This document shows positions 1 to 13,338 of a stretch of 64,000 nucleotides of DNA, piece after piece; within the stretch, counting starts at the first letter, position 1, and the number at the start of each line of letters is the position of its first letter. The notes under the pieces were generated by a model. The model was given only the letters and a program-made list of their open reading frames with translations. It ran no database searches and was not told where the DNA came from. Origin of the DNA: Frankia canadensis (GTDB lineage Bacteria > Actinomycetota > Actinomycetes > Frankiales > Frankiaceae). The translations under genes were made by a program, and so were the position numbers. The DNA lies in contig NZ_FZMO01000013.1 of assembly GCF_900197875.1 (NCBI RefSeq), positions 1 to 64,000 on the forward strand, given 5' to 3'.

Positions 1-51
1 CCGATGGTACTGCATGGGGGACCGTGTGGGAGAGTAGGACGCCGCCGGACT
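1..51 (+). rRNA. rrf: 5S ribosomal RNA, 3' fragment
   Basis: The first ~50 bases match the conserved 3' half of actinobacterial 5S rRNA (the GGGAGAGTAGGACGCCGCC stretch at 29-47) and stop just before a strong hairpin. The 5' part lies outside the window, so an rRNA operon ends here. The exact 3' end is uncertain by a few bases. Confidence 0.85.
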
Positions 52-54
52 TAC

Positions 55-97
55 ACACGTAGGGTCGCTCCGACATTGTCGGAGCGACCCTACGTGT
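55..97 (+). terminator. rRNA operon terminator hairpin
   Basis: A perfect 21-bp inverted repeat (arms 55-75 and 77-97) begins a few bases after the 5S 3' end. There is no T-run, but the very long GC-rich stem and its position fit an rRNA operon terminator. Confidence 0.85.
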
Positions 98-203
98 ATG
101 TGCGGACAGGCGCATCCTTGATCAGGTTCCTGGTCCGAGTGGCTGCAGGTAGATGGGCGTCCTACTATCGGACGTGACACATCGGCCGAGGGGAGCCGCT
201 TCG

Positions 204-3200
204 ATGTCGTCTGATCTGCACGTCCCAGATCACCCGGTCCGCATCGTCACGGCGGCAGCGCTGTTCGACGGGCATGACGCGGCGATCAACATCATGCGGC
301 GCCTGCTGCAGGCCCAGGGCGCCGAGGTCATCCACCTCGGTCACGATCGGGGCGTCGAGGACGTGGTGACCGCCGCGGTACAGGAGGACGCGCAGGGCGT
401 GGCTCTCTCCTCGTACCAGGGTGGGCACGTGGAGTATTTCACGTACCTGGTGGATCGGCTGCGTGAGCGCGACGCCGGCCACGTGCGGGTCTTCGGTGGC
501 GGTGGCGGAGTGATCGTGCCGGCCGAGATCGACCTGCTGCAGTCCCGCGGAGTCAGCCGGATCTTCTCTCCCCACGACGGCCAGGAGCTGGGGCTCGCCG
601 CGATGGTGAACACCATCATCCGAGACTGCGACGTCGATCTCGCCGGCGATGGTGTGAAGCTGGACGAGGTCGCCAGCGGCGATCAGGGAGCACTCGCCCG
701 CGCCATCACGGTCCTCGCCGCCGGGCGCGACGTCGAGGAGTTCGCCGCCGCGCTGCGTGCGGAGGCCGACCGGCGCCCACCCATGCCCGTGCTGGGCATC
801 ACCGGCACCGGCGGTTCGGGCAAGTCATCGCTGACCGACGAGCTGCTGCGGCGCTTCCGCCTCGACCAGGGCACGGACCTGCGCATCGCCGTGCTCGCCG
901 TCGATCCCAGCCGGCGTCGCGGCGGCGGGGCGCTGCTCGGCGACCGCATCCGGATGAACGCCCTCGGCCAGGGCGACGGGTGCGTCACCTATTTCCGGTC
1001 GCTGGCGACCCGGCGGGCCGACAGCGAGGTCCCGGCGCACCTGCGGGACATGGTCGCCGCCTGCCACCTGGCCGGCTATGACCTGGTCATCGTCGAGACA
1101 CCTGGGATCGGGCAGGGCGACGCGGCGATCGTCGACTACTGTGAGGTCTCGCTGTATGTGATGACACCCGAGTACGGCGCCGCCTCCCAGCTGGAGAAGA
1201 TCGACATGTTGGAGGTCGCGGACGTCGTCGCGGTGAACAAGTTCGAGCGCCGTGGGGCACAGGACGCGCGCCGCGATGTCGCGCGCCAGCTGATGCGCAA
1301 CCGGGAGGCGTTCGACCAGTCGTGGGAGGAGATGCCGGTCTTCGGCACGTCCGCCGCCCGCTTCCACGACGACGGCGTGACAGCCCTGTACCACCATCTC
1401 GTCGGGCTGCTGGCGGCGCGCGGCCTGCGGGTCGGGCCGGGAGAGCTGGCCACGGTCAGCACGCGCGTGTCCCGCGACCTCGCCCCGGTCGTCCCGGCCG
1501 CCCGCGCCCGCTACCTGGCCGAGATCGCCGAGACGGTCCGCGGCTACCACGCCGAGACGGAGCGCCAGGCGCTGCTCGCCCGCCGCCGCGAGCACCTCAC
1601 GACGGCACTTGACGCCCTGCGCGCCACCGGTGGGGAGGCGGGGTCCCTCACCGCGCTGCGAGACGCGGCCGACACGGCGCTCGCGCCGTGGGCGGGCTCC
1701 CTGCTGGCCGAGTGGCCCGCCACCGTCGCGCAGCGCCAGGGCGACGAGCTGACCTACCTGGTGCGCGGCCAGGAGGTCCGCACCCCACTGCGGCGCACGA
1801 CGCTCGCTGGCAGCCAGGTCTCCCGGGTGGCGCTGCCCCGCCTCGACGACGCCGCCGGGCTGCTGCGCTTCCTGCGGCGGGAGAACCTGCCGGGCGTCTT
1901 CCCCTACACCGCCGGCTGCTATCCGTTCAAGCGTGCCGGGGAGGCGCCGGCGCGCATGTTCGCCGGCGAGGGCGACCCGTTCCGGACGAACCGCCGTTTC
2001 CACCTGCTGTCCGCCGGATCCCCCGCCACCCGGCTGTCCACCGCCTTCGACTCGGTGACGCTCTACGGGCGTGACCCGGCGGCCCGGCCGCACATCTACG
2101 GCAAGGTCGGCACGTCCGGAGTGTCGGTCGCCACTCTCGACGACATGAAGGCCCTGTTCGACGGCTTCGACCTGTGCGATCCGGCGACCAGCGTGTCCAT
2201 GACGATCAACGGCCCGGCGCCGGCGATCCTCGCCATGTTCCTGACCACCGCGATCGACCAGCGGCGCGACGCCTTTCGCAGCGAGCACGGCCGCGAACCG
2301 GACGCCGACGAGGCCGCGACCATCGCCGCGCACACCGTCGCCACCGTCCGCGGCACGGTGCAGGCCGACATCCTCAAGGAGGACCAGGGCCAGAACACCT
2401 GCATCTTCTCGACGGAGTTCGCGCTGCGCGCGATGGCCGACGTGCAGGAGTGGTTCATCGGGCACGACGTCCGCAACTTCTATTCGGTGTCGATCTCCGG
2501 ATATCACATTGCCGAGGCCGGTGCGAATCCCATCACCCAGCTCGCCTTCACCCTGGCGAACGGATTCACCTACGTCGAGGCCTACCTGGCCCGCGGCATG
2601 CGCATCGACGACTTCGCCCCGAACCTGTCGTTCTTCTTCTCCAACGGGATGGACGCGGAGTACACCGTCATCGGGCGGGTCGCCCGGCGAGTGTGGGCGG
2701 TGGCGATGCGGGAGCGCTACGGCGCCGGGCCGCGTTCCCAGATGCTCAAGTACCACGTGCAGACGTCCGGCCGGTCACTGCACGCCCAGGAGATGGCGTT
2801 CAACGACATCCGCACGACGTTGCAGGCCCTGTGCGCCGTCTACGACAACTGCAACAGCCTGCACACGAACGCCTACGACGAGGCCGTCACCACCCCGACC
2901 GAGGGTTCCGTCCGGCGCGCTCTCGCCATTCAGCGGGTCATCGACCAGGAATGGGGGCTCGCCGCGAACGAGAATCCGCTGCAGGGGTCGTTCGTCGTCG
3001 ACGAGCTGACCGATCTGGTGGAGGAGGCGGTGCTGGCCGAGTTCGAGCGGATCAGCGACCGGGGCGGGGTGCTGGGCGCGATGGAGACCGGTTACCAGCG
3101 CGGTCGGATTCAGGACGAGTCCATGCTCTACGAGCGGCGCAAGCACGACGGCAGCCTGCCGGTCGTCGGTGTCAACACGTTTCTCGCCGCGGACCCGGCG

Positions 3201-3455
3201 GCCGCCGAGACGGGTGGCCCGCAGGAACTCGCCCGGGCCACCGAGGGCGAGAAGAGCTCGCAGCTCGCCCGCCTCGCCGACTTCCACCGCCGGCACGCCG
3301 CCGAGACAGGGCCGGCACTGGCGGACCTGCGCGCGACCGCGGCCGGCACCGGAAACGTCTTCGCGGCGTTGATGAACGCGGTCCGCGTCTGCTCACTCGG
3401 ACAGATCACCAACGCGTTTTTCGAAGCCGGTGGTCAGTATCGCCGCAACGTGTGA
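204..3455 (+). CDS. icmF: Fused isobutyryl-CoA mutase / G-protein chaperone (IcmF)
   Basis: Adenosylcobalamin-dependent interconversion of isobutyryl-CoA and n-butyryl-CoA, with a built-in GTPase that protects and reloads the cofactor. The order is that of IcmF: N-terminal B12-binding domain (FDGHDAA, His24; SSYQGGHVEYF; FGGGGG), a MeaB-like GTPase from about residue 195 (P-loop GITGTGGSGKSS; NKFE in place of NKxD near 343), then the mutase barrel from about 540 to the end. About 1083 residues, normal for IcmF. I chose the ATG at 204 because GAGGGGAG sits 8 bases upstream; an in-frame start at 153 has no ribosome site. It is the first gene after the rRNA terminator and is followed by a MarR regulator that may control it (inference). 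Confidence 0.95.
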   Translation: MSSDLHVPDHPVRIVTAAALFDGHDAAINIMRRLLQAQGAEVIHLGHDRGVEDVVTAAVQEDAQGVALSSYQGGHVEYFTYLVDRLRERDAGHVRVFGGGGGVIVPAEIDLLQSRGVSRIFSPHDGQELGLAAMVNTIIRDCDVDLAGDGVKLDEVASGDQGALARAITVLAAGRDVEEFAAALRAEADRRPPMPVLGITGTGGSGKSSLTDELLRRFRLDQGTDLRIAVLAVDPSRRRGGGALLGDRIRMNALGQGDGCVTYFRSLATRRADSEVPAHLRDMVAACHLAGYDLVIVETPGIGQGDAAIVDYCEVSLYVMTPEYGAASQLEKIDMLEVADVVAVNKFERRGAQDARRDVARQLMRNREAFDQSWEEMPVFGTSAARFHDDGVTALYHHLVGLLAARGLRVGPGELATVSTRVSRDLAPVVPAARARYLAEIAETVRGYHAETERQALLARRREHLTTALDALRATGGEAGSLTALRDAADTALAPWAGSLLAEWPATVAQRQGDELTYLVRGQEVRTPLRRTTLAGSQVSRVALPRLDDAAGLLRFLRRENLPGVFPYTAGCYPFKRAGEAPARMFAGEGDPFRTNRRFHLLSAGSPATRLSTAFDSVTLYGRDPAARPHIYGKVGTSGVSVATLDDMKALFDGFDLCDPATSVSMTINGPAPAILAMFLTTAIDQRRDAFRSEHGREPDADEAATIAAHTVATVRGTVQADILKEDQGQNTCIFSTEFALRAMADVQEWFIGHDVRNFYSVSISGYHIAEAGANPITQLAFTLANGFTYVEAYLARGMRIDDFAPNLSFFFSNGMDAEYTVIGRVARRVWAVAMRERYGAGPRSQMLKYHVQTSGRSLHAQEMAFNDIRTTLQALCAVYDNCNSLHTNAYDEAVTTPTEGSVRRALAIQRVIDQEWGLAANENPLQGSFVVDELTDLVEEAVLAEFERISDRGGVLGAMETGYQRGRIQDESMLYERRKHDGSLPVVGVNTFLAADPAAAETGGPQELARATEGEKSSQLARLADFHRRHAAETGPALADLRATAAGTGNVFAALMNAVRVCSLGQITNAFFEAGGQYRRNV

Positions 3456-3644
3456 ATCCGGCCGGAAAGCGACGGAGGCGACAGATGCATGTGATCGGTC
3501 ACGCCCCGCAATCTCCGCGTGCGCATGAGTCTTTGCCTGCACGTGGCGTCCTGGGGTGCAATGGACGCTGGCCGTCGTCGGGACGGTCCCCGGCCGGGCG
3601 GCCGGGCGGGAGACGTCCCTCGACGTGCAGGAGCGACCGAAGCC

Positions 3645-4151
3645 GTGGCCACCCCCAAACCGCTGCCCACCGATCCGATAGCGGAGGCCCACCGGCACTG
3701 GACGGCCCACGGGTGGGGCGCGGTCGCGGACGGCATGGCGGCGGTGACGTCGTTGATGCGGGCCCAGCAGATCATGCTCGCCCGGGTCGACGAGGTGCTG
3801 CGCCCGCTCGACCTGACCTTCGCCCGCTATGAGCTGCTGATGCTTCTGATGTTCTCGCGGCACGGCGCGCTGCCGCTCAACAAGATCGGCAGCCGGCTGC
3901 AGGTCCATCCGACCAGCATCACCAGCGCGGTCGACCGGCTGGAGGCCCGCGGTCAGGTCCGCCGCAACCCGCATCCCACCGATCGGCGGGCGATCCTCGC
4001 CGAGATCACCGACGAGGGCCGGGCCACGGCGCTGGCGGCCACGAAGGCGCTCAACGACACCGTCTTCGCCGACCCCGGCCTCGGCGACGGTGGAGTGCGC
4101 ACGCTCATCGCCCTGCTCACCGACCTGCGCCGCGCCGCCGGCGACTTCTGA
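3645..4151 (+). CDS. MarR-family transcriptional regulator
   Basis: Winged-helix DNA-binding regulator of about 168 residues. The MarR core is visible: an N-terminal dimer helix, then the recognition region (LPLNKIGSRLQVHPTSITSA) and the wing with the family signature DRRAILAEIT followed by TDEGR. The GTG at 3645 is preceded by CAGGAG at good distance; upstream in-frame codons give a low-complexity Arg/Pro-rich extension unlike the family. It lies about 190 bases after icmF on the same strand, so regulation of icmF or of fatty-acid or branched-chain acyl-CoA metabolism is plausible but unproven. Only 8 bases separate it from the next gene. Confidence 0.85.
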   Translation: MATPKPLPTDPIAEAHRHWTAHGWGAVADGMAAVTSLMRAQQIMLARVDEVLRPLDLTFARYELLMLLMFSRHGALPLNKIGSRLQVHPTSITSAVDRLEARGQVRRNPHPTDRRAILAEITDEGRATALAATKALNDTVFADPGLGDGGVRTLIALLTDLRRAAGDF

Positions 4152-4159
4152 CCCGCCGC

Positions 4160-5650
4160 ATGACCCGCCGCCTGACCCCGCTGCCGGCCTTCTTCCGGCT
4201 CTGGCCCGATCCCGGCCTCGCCGTCCTGCGCGCCGCCGAGGGCCAGGGCCAAGGCCAGGTGCTGCTCGGCGGCTCGCCGCTGCGGCTGATGACCCTGTCA
4301 CCCGCCGGGGCCGGAGCCTTCGCCCGGCTGCGTGCGGGCGGCCCGGTCGGCGACGCGGGCGCGGGGGCCGCCGCACTGGCCCGCCGCCTCGCCGACGCGG
4401 GCCTCCTGCACCCCCTGCCACCGGCGTCCGCGGGCGCGGCGACAGGGACAGGGGCAGCAGGGGCAGTAGGGACAGCGGCGCCGGCGCTGACGGCGGTCGT
4501 TCCCGCCCGCGACGAGGCCCGCCGGATCGGCGCGCTGGTGACGCTGCTGCGCGCCCGCTGCGCCGAGGTGATCGTCGTCGACGACGGCTCCCGCGACGCC
4601 ACCGCCGTGGCCGCCGCATCCGCCGGCGCCCGGGTGATCCGCCATCCGCATCCGCGCGGACCGGCCGCGGCCCGCACCACCGGCGCGCGGGCCGCCCGCA
4701 CCGAACTGATCGTCTTCTGTGACGGCGACGTGCGTCCCACCGGTGACTGGCTCGAGCGTCTCGCCGCCCACCTCGCCGATCCGGCGGTCGCCGCCGCCGC
4801 GCCGCGGGTCTCCTCTCCCGTCCCGCCCGGCGGGCGCCCTGGTCTGCGGGCCCGCTACGAGGCGGCGCGCTCCCCGCTCGACCTGGGCGCCCGGGCGGCG
4901 CCGGTGCGGCCCGGCGCACGGGTGTCCTACGTGCCGACCGCGGCCCTGGTCATCCGCCGCCGGCTGGTCGCCTTCGACCCGGCGCTGCGCTACGGCGAGG
5001 ACGTCGACCTGGTCTGGCGGCTCGTCGCCGCCGGGCACACCGTCCGCTACGAGCCGGCGGCCGTGGTCGGGCACGAGCCGCGTGGGTCCTGGTGGGCGTG
5101 GGCCCGCCAGCGGCACGGCTACGGGCGCTCGGCGGCGGCGCTGGCCCGGCGCCACCCCGGCGCGCTGCGCCCGGCCCGCGGCGCCGCGGCTACCGTGACC
5201 ATCGCCGCCCTGCTCGCCGCGCGAACCCGCCCGGCCCGACTGGCTGGGCTGGCTGGGCTCGTGGTGGCCGTCGCGTCCACCGGGCGGACGGTGCAGCGCC
5301 TCGCGCGGCGGCTGGAGCGGGTCGAGCGGCCCGCGCTCGTCGCGCTCGCGCTGACCGCGCGGGGCCGTGGCCATGGCCTGCGCGCCGCCGCCGAGACCGC
5401 GCGGCGCGTCTGGCTGATCCCGCTGGCCTGCGCCGGCGCCCCCGGCCGGCTGGTGCTCGCCGCCGCGGCGGCACCGCTGGTCGGCGACTGGTGGGCCGAG
5501 CGCCCGGACGTGGGCCTGCTGCCCTATGTGCTGCTGCGCGTCGCCGACGACGCCGCCTACTGCGCGGGCGTCTGGACTGGTTGCCTGTCCCACGGCAGCC
5601 TCGATCCACTGCTGCCCACCCGGCGCGCGAGGCTACCCTCTACGGTGTGA
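4160..5650 (+). CDS. mftF: Mycofactocin-type family 2 glycosyltransferase (MftF-like)
   Basis: Membrane-associated GT2 enzyme resembling MftF, which adds oligoglucose to the peptide-derived redox cofactor mycofactocin. Visible: an N-terminal region with the MftF-like [16 protein letters not shown] segment, a GT-A core starting near residue 112 ([12 protein letters not shown]), DDGSRDAT, the metal-binding CDGDV near 192, GEDVDLVWR near 280 and the downstream [10 protein letters not shown] segment, then hydrophobic C-terminal helices. About 496 residues, close to MftF. No mftA-E or mftG genes are nearby, so the rest of the pathway must be elsewhere or this is a relative with another acceptor. 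Its stop overlaps the GTG start of the next gene, implying co-translation with the cysteine desulfurase. Confidence 0.8.
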   Translation: MTRRLTPLPAFFRLWPDPGLAVLRAAEGQGQGQVLLGGSPLRLMTLSPAGAGAFARLRAGGPVGDAGAGAAALARRLADAGLLHPLPPASAGAATGTGAAGAVGTAAPALTAVVPARDEARRIGALVTLLRARCAEVIVVDDGSRDATAVAAASAGARVIRHPHPRGPAAARTTGARAARTELIVFCDGDVRPTGDWLERLAAHLADPAVAAAAPRVSSPVPPGGRPGLRARYEAARSPLDLGARAAPVRPGARVSYVPTAALVIRRRLVAFDPALRYGEDVDLVWRLVAAGHTVRYEPAAVVGHEPRGSWWAWARQRHGYGRSAAALARRHPGALRPARGAAATVTIAALLAARTRPARLAGLAGLVVAVASTGRTVQRLARRLERVERPALVALALTARGRGHGLRAAAETARRVWLIPLACAGAPGRLVLAAAAAPLVGDWWAERPDVGLLPYVLLRVADDAAYCAGVWTGCLSHGSLDPLLPTRRARLPSTV

Positions 5651-6855
5651 CCTATCTCGACCACGCGGCGACGACGCCGATGCGCCCGGAGGCGCTCGCC
5701 GCGCTGACCGCGAGCGGCGCCGTCGCGGGCAATGCCTCGTCGTTGCACGCCAGCGGGCGCCGGGCTCGCCGCGTCGTCGAGGAGTCCCGCGAGGTGCTGG
5801 CCGGTCTGCTGGGCGCCCGTCCGTCGGATGTCGTGTTCACCGGCGGCGGCACGGAGAGCGACAACCTCGCCCTGAAGGGGCTGTTCTGGGCGCGCCGGGC
5901 GGCCGAGCCGGCGCGGCGCCGGATCCTGGTCAGCGCCGTGGAGCACCGCGCCGTCCTCGACACGGTCGCCTGGCTGAGCGCCGCGCAGGGCGCCGAGGTG
6001 GAGCTGCTCGAGGTCGACGCCGCCGGCACCGTGCACCCGGAGACCCTCGAGGCCGCCCTCGCCCGCGACCCCGACTCCGTCGCCGTCGTCTCCGTGATGT
6101 GGGCGAACAGCGAGGTCGGTACGGTCCAGCCGGTGGCCGCCCTCGCTGGCGTCGCGCATCGGCACGGCGTGCCCTTCCACACCGACGCGGTGCAGGCCTT
6201 CGGTCAGCTCCCGGTCACCGTGAACGCCAGCGGGATCGCCACCGGCGAGGACGCGCCGGACGCGATCACCATCTCCGCGCACAAGGTCGGCGGCCCGGTC
6301 GGCGTGGGTGCGCTGGTCGTGCGCCGCGGCCTGGTCCTGCAGCCACTCACGCACGGTGGTGGCCAGGAGCGTGACATCCGGTCCGGCACCCTGAACACCG
6401 CCGGGGCGGCCGCGTTCGCCGCGGCGGCCACCGCCGCCTGCGAGCACCTGCCCCGTGAGAGCGCGCGTCTCGCCGCGCTGCGCGACGACCTGGTCCGCCG
6501 CGTCCAGCACGAGGTGCCCGGGGCGATCCTCAACGGCGCGCCCCTCGCCGGGCCGCCCGGAGCCCCCCGCCGCCTGCCCGGCAACGCCCACCTGACCTTC
6601 CCCGGCTGCGAGGGCGACTCGCTGCTCATGCTGCTCGACGCGCGCGGCATCGAGTGCTCCACCGGTTCGGCCTGCTCGGCGGGGGTGGCGAGGCCCTCGC
6701 ACGTGCTGCTGGCGATGGGGGCCAGTGACGAGCACGCCCGCTCCTCGCTGCGTTTCTCCCTCGGTCACACCTCACGGGCCGCCGACGTGGACGCGCTCGT
6801 CGAGGCAATCGGCCCGGTGGTGGAACGAGCCAGCCGCGCGGGGGTGACGGTCTGA
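5647..6855 (+). CDS. iscS: Cysteine desulfurase (IscS/NifS family)
   Basis: PLP enzyme that takes sulfur from cysteine and passes it as a persulfide, here most likely to MnmA for tRNA thiolation and perhaps to other acceptors. Family signatures: [10 protein letters not shown] at the N-terminus, [12 protein letters not shown], the PLP-lysine segment [14 protein letters not shown] (Lys near 212) and the persulfide loop STGSACSAG (Cys near 343). About 402 residues. The GTG start overlaps the mftF stop, and the stop overlaps the mnmA ATG, so the three genes appear co-translated. The order desulfurase-mnmA is shared with M. tuberculosis (Rv3025c-Rv3024c). Confidence 0.95.
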   Translation: MTYLDHAATTPMRPEALAALTASGAVAGNASSLHASGRRARRVVEESREVLAGLLGARPSDVVFTGGGTESDNLALKGLFWARRAAEPARRRILVSAVEHRAVLDTVAWLSAAQGAEVELLEVDAAGTVHPETLEAALARDPDSVAVVSVMWANSEVGTVQPVAALAGVAHRHGVPFHTDAVQAFGQLPVTVNASGIATGEDAPDAITISAHKVGGPVGVGALVVRRGLVLQPLTHGGGQERDIRSGTLNTAGAAAFAAAATAACEHLPRESARLAALRDDLVRRVQHEVPGAILNGAPLAGPPGAPRRLPGNAHLTFPGCEGDSLLMLLDARGIECSTGSACSAGVARPSHVLLAMGASDEHARSSLRFSLGHTSRAADVDALVEAIGPVVERASRAGVTV

Positions 6856-7910
6856 TGCGCGTGCTCGCCGCGATGTCCGGCGGGGTCGACTCCGCGGTCG
6901 CCGCCGCGCGTGCCGTCGAGGCCGGCCACGACGTCACCGGGGTGCACCTGGCGCTGTCGCGCTCACCGGAGTCGGATCGCACCGGCGCCCGCGGCTGCTG
7001 CACGCTGGAGGACGCGCGCGACGCCCGCCGCGCCGCCGACGTGCTCGACATCCCCTTCTACGTGTGGGATCTCGCCGAGCGGTTCGAGGCTGACGTCATC
7101 GACGAGTTCGTCGGGTCGTACGCCCAGGGCCGCACGCCGAACCCGTGCGTGCGTTGCAACGAGCGGATCAAGTTCGCCGCCGTCCTCGACCGGGCCCTCG
7201 CCCTCGGCTTCGACGCCGTCGTCACCGGCCATCACGCCCGCCTCGACCCGGACGGCACCCTGCGCCGCTCCGTCGACCCGGCCAAGGACCAGTCCTACGT
7301 GCTGGGGACGCTGCGCCCCGAGCAGCTCGCCGCCGCCCGCTTCCCCCTCGGCGACTCGACGAAGGCGCAGGTGCGCCGCGAGGCCGCCGAGCGGGGCCTG
7401 GCCGTCGCCGACAAGCCGGACAGTCACGACATCTGCTTCATCTCGGGCGGCGACACCGGCGGCTGGCTGCGCGACCGGCTCGGCTCCCGCCCCGGCCCCA
7501 TCGTCGACGCCGACACCGGCCAGACGCTGGGCGAACACGACGGCGCGTTCGCCTTCACCGTCGGCCAGCGCCGCGGCCTCGGCCTCGAACGCCCGGCACC
7601 GGACGGCCGCCCCCGCTACGTCCTCGACATCTCCCCGGTGACCTCGACGGTCACCGTCGGCTCCGCCGAGGCGCTGGACGTCTGGCGGCTGGTCGCTGAC
7701 CGCGCGGCCTGGCCACACGAAGGGGTGGTCGCCTGCGAGGCGCAGGTGCGCGCGCACGGCGGCGTCGTCCCGGCCCGGGCGCAGGCCCACGGCGACGAGC
7801 TGGTCATCACCCTGGGCTCCCCGGTGCGGGGCACCGCGCCCGGCCAGGCCGTCGTCCTCTACGACGGCGACCGCGTCCTCGGCGCAGGGCACATCCTCGC
7901 CACTGGATAG
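6855..7910 (+). CDS. mnmA: tRNA-specific 2-thiouridylase MnmA
   Basis: ATP-dependent enzyme making 2-thiouridine at wobble position 34 of tRNA-Lys, -Glu and -Gln. It shows the PP-loop SGGVDS (residues 8-13) and two catalytic cysteines in NPCVRCN (near 97) and SHDICFI (near 193), followed by the C-terminal beta domains. 351 residues, normal length. ATG overlaps the stop of the cysteine desulfurase, which supplies the sulfur. Both a tRNA-Gln and a tRNA-Glu occur further on in this window, although with C at position 34. Confidence 0.95.
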   Translation: MRVLAAMSGGVDSAVAAARAVEAGHDVTGVHLALSRSPESDRTGARGCCTLEDARDARRAADVLDIPFYVWDLAERFEADVIDEFVGSYAQGRTPNPCVRCNERIKFAAVLDRALALGFDAVVTGHHARLDPDGTLRRSVDPAKDQSYVLGTLRPEQLAAARFPLGDSTKAQVRREAAERGLAVADKPDSHDICFISGGDTGGWLRDRLGSRPGPIVDADTGQTLGEHDGAFAFTVGQRRGLGLERPAPDGRPRYVLDISPVTSTVTVGSAEALDVWRLVADRAAWPHEGVVACEAQVRAHGGVVPARAQAHGDELVITLGSPVRGTAPGQAVVLYDGDRVLGAGHILATG

Positions 7911-7914
7911 GCAG

Positions 7915-8973
7915 GTGTCACGGGATGATGGCCGGGTGACCTGTGATGACTGCTGGCCCGCGGGTGCGGCGACCGGCGTTGGCTCGCTGCCCGGCACCGA
8001 CGCGGTGTGGGCCCAGAAGCTGGTGTTCGACGAGCTGCCCGACCTGCCGCACCTGCCGGAGCTGCCCGCCCGCGGGCCGGGCGCGTCGATGCTCGGCCGG
8101 GCCGGCGCGATCCTGCTCGACCTGCCCGTCGACCTGCAGCCCGCCGGCTGGCGGCTCGTGCCCCGGCCGGGCCTGGACCTGCGCCGCGCCCGCGACCTGC
8201 TCGAACGCGACCTCGACGCGCTCGCCGACACCGCCGCCGGCTACGCCGGCCCGTTCAAGGTGGCCGTCACCGGCCCGTGGACTCTCGCCGCGCAGCTCGA
8301 ACTGCCCCGCGGCCACAAGGCCCTGTCCGACGTGGGCGCGACCCGCGACATCGCCGAGGCGCTGACGGCCGGCCTGGTCGAGCACCTGCGCGACCTCGCC
8401 CGCCGCGTGCCGGGCGCCCGCCTGCTCCTCCAGCTCGACGAGCCGTCACTGCCCGCGGTGCTGGCCGGCCGCGTGCGTACCCCCAGCGGCTTCTCGGTGC
8501 TGCCCCCGGTCGAGGAGGGCCTGGCGCAGGCGCGGCTGCACGCGCTCGTGGACGAGGTGCGCTCGGCGTCCGCCGTCGCCGGGATCGGCGCCCACTGCTG
8601 CGCCCCGAACGTGCCGCTGACGTCCCTGCGCACCGCCGGGATGGACTTCGTCGGCCTCGACGTAGCCCTGCTGACCAGGGACGATGACGATTCGGTCGGC
8701 GAGTTCGTCGAGTCCGGCGGCCGGCTGGTCGCCGGGCTGGTGCCCACCGCCTCCCCGGACGCGGTCGCCTCCCCGGACCTGTCGGACGTCCGCCGTACTG
8801 TCGAGCCGGTCAGGGCACTGTGGAGCCGGCTGGGATTGCGGCCCGAACAGCTCGGGGAGGTGGTCGCCGTGTCACCCGCGTGTGGCCTGGCCGGATTCGG
8901 CGCGGACGAGGCCAGGGCGATCCTGCGCCACTGCCGTCGCGCCGCCCGCGAACTCGTGGACGCGCCGGCTTGA
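7915..8973 (+). CDS. Cobalamin-independent methionine synthase-like protein
   Basis: Conserved actinobacterial protein with the C-terminal fold of MetE (single catalytic-type domain, no folate N-terminal half). It starts with the conserved ATGVGSLPGTD segment and carries possible zinc ligands in IGAHCCAPN (His-x-Cys) and SPACGLAG (Cys), as in MetE-type methyltransferases. 352 residues from the GTG at 7915; a second in-frame GTG at 7936 would also fit and the true start is unclear. The homologue lies between mnmA and ligA in M. tuberculosis (Rv3015c). The methyl acceptor is unknown. Its stop codon lies at the very edge of the inserted TnpB element, so the last residues may have been altered by the insertion. 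Confidence 0.8.
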   Translation: MSRDDGRVTCDDCWPAGAATGVGSLPGTDAVWAQKLVFDELPDLPHLPELPARGPGASMLGRAGAILLDLPVDLQPAGWRLVPRPGLDLRRARDLLERDLDALADTAAGYAGPFKVAVTGPWTLAAQLELPRGHKALSDVGATRDIAEALTAGLVEHLRDLARRVPGARLLLQLDEPSLPAVLAGRVRTPSGFSVLPPVEEGLAQARLHALVDEVRSASAVAGIGAHCCAPNVPLTSLRTAGMDFVGLDVALLTRDDDDSVGEFVESGGRLVAGLVPTASPDAVASPDLSDVRRTVEPVRALWSRLGLRPEQLGEVVAVSPACGLAGFGADEARAILRHCRRAARELVDAPA

Positions 8974-8975
8974 CG

Positions 8976-12416
<3,441 letters not shown>

Positions 12417-12483
12417 TGCCGCTGCCCGGCGTGCCGCCCGGCGTCTCGGGGTGGTGTCGCCGCGGGGGCGGGCTCGCCGGAGG

Positions 12484-13179
12484 TCAGGGTCGGCGGCCGG
12501 CGAGGCTGGCGGCGATGCCGGCGAGGTGAGCCAGCCGCTCGATCTCGGCGGCGCGGAAGGCGGGACCACCGGGTCGGCCGAGGAGAATCACCAGGTGGTC
12601 GTGGCCGACGGGGGCCGCGGCCAGGGCCATCTCGACGGCCTGCCAGCGGGGTGGGAAGCCGTCCTCGTGGGCGCCGATCGGGCGGGCTTGGGCGAGCGGC
12701 ATCCAGCGTGGGGCGAGGCGGACCCGCTCCGGCACGCCGAGGTCATCCCCGCCGAGGGTCGGGGCGCCGACGGAGGTCTCCCGTACCCGGACGTCGCCGG
12801 CGTCGACCTGTTCCAGCAGCACCGCCCAGTCGGCGTTGAACACGCAGGGCGCGAGTTCGGTGAGGATGGCCGCGGCGTCGGCGGGCCGTTCGGCCAGCGC
12901 GTCGGCGAGGTCCAGGTCGCCTGTCACCCCTACACCGTCCGCCAGGAAGGGGCGCAGCGATTCGACGATCACGCCGGGGACGGACTGGGCGGCGCTCAGA
13001 GCCCGATCGGCGAGTCCGCCGGGCGGTAGCACCACGAGCAGGTCGTCGACGGCGCCGACCGGACCGCGTTCGACGACGGTGACGCTCAGGATGTCGATAC
13101 CGGCGCTGCCCAGGGCGGTGGCGACCGCTCCGAGGGTCCCCGGGCGGTCCGGGAGGACGACGCGCATCAGGTACGACAT
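12484..13179 (-). CDS. ACT-domain amino-acid-binding protein
   Basis: Small protein starting with an ACT domain (MRVVLPDRPGTLGAVA, SAGIDILSVTVVERG), which usually binds an amino acid and regulates a partner enzyme or acts as a sensor. The C-terminal ~140 residues are hydrophobic-helical without a domain I recognise. 231 residues from the ATG at 13179; ATGs at 13191 and 13167 are alternatives. It runs convergent with ligA and divergent from gatC, the same arrangement as Rv3013 in M. tuberculosis. Its ligand is unknown; proximity to the amidotransferase suggests, but does not show, a glutamine or glutamate link. Confidence 0.75.
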   Translation of the reverse strand: MSYLMRVVLPDRPGTLGAVATALGSAGIDILSVTVVERGPVGAVDDLLVVLPPGGLADRALSAAQSVPGVIVESLRPFLADGVGVTGDLDLADALAERPADAAAILTELAPCVFNADWAVLLEQVDAGDVRVRETSVGAPTLGGDDLGVPERVRLAPRWMPLAQARPIGAHEDGFPPRWQAVEMALAAAPVGHDHLVILLGRPGGPAFRAAEIERLAHLAGIAASLAGRRP

Positions 13180-13287
13180 GTAGTTGAGCATGCACAGCGA
13201 GCGTGTCGCGGGCATAGCCGATCGGTCACGCCGAGATGTCGCGCGCCGGCCCGTACGATGACAGCACGGGGACGCGGCGAGGCGCGC

Positions 13288-13323
13288 ACCGCCAGTGTGC
13301 ACCGCCAGTGTGCATTGCCAGTG
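13288..13323. repeat. 13-bp tandem repeat in the gatC leader
   Basis: Two exact copies of ACCGCCAGTGTGC (13288-13300, 13301-13313) and a third degenerate copy (13314-13323) lie between a -10-like TACGAT (13254-13259) and the gatC ribosome site, so they are probably in the 5' untranslated region of gatCAB. Confidence 0.8.
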
Positions 13324-13338
13324 AAGGAGCAGGACGCC

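Noticed and set aside
153-203. Longer icmF N-terminus from a start at 153
   Set aside because: No ribosome site, and the added residues do not resemble IcmF; the ATG at 204 has a good site.
825-2756. Long minus-strand open frame (643 codons) across icmF
   Set aside because: Entirely antisense to a gene with complete family motifs; high-GC third-position bias creates such frames.
2174-3832. Plus-strand open frame of 552 codons overlapping the icmF end and the MarR start
   Set aside because: Out of frame with icmF, Arg/Gly/Pro-rich, no motif; a shadow frame.
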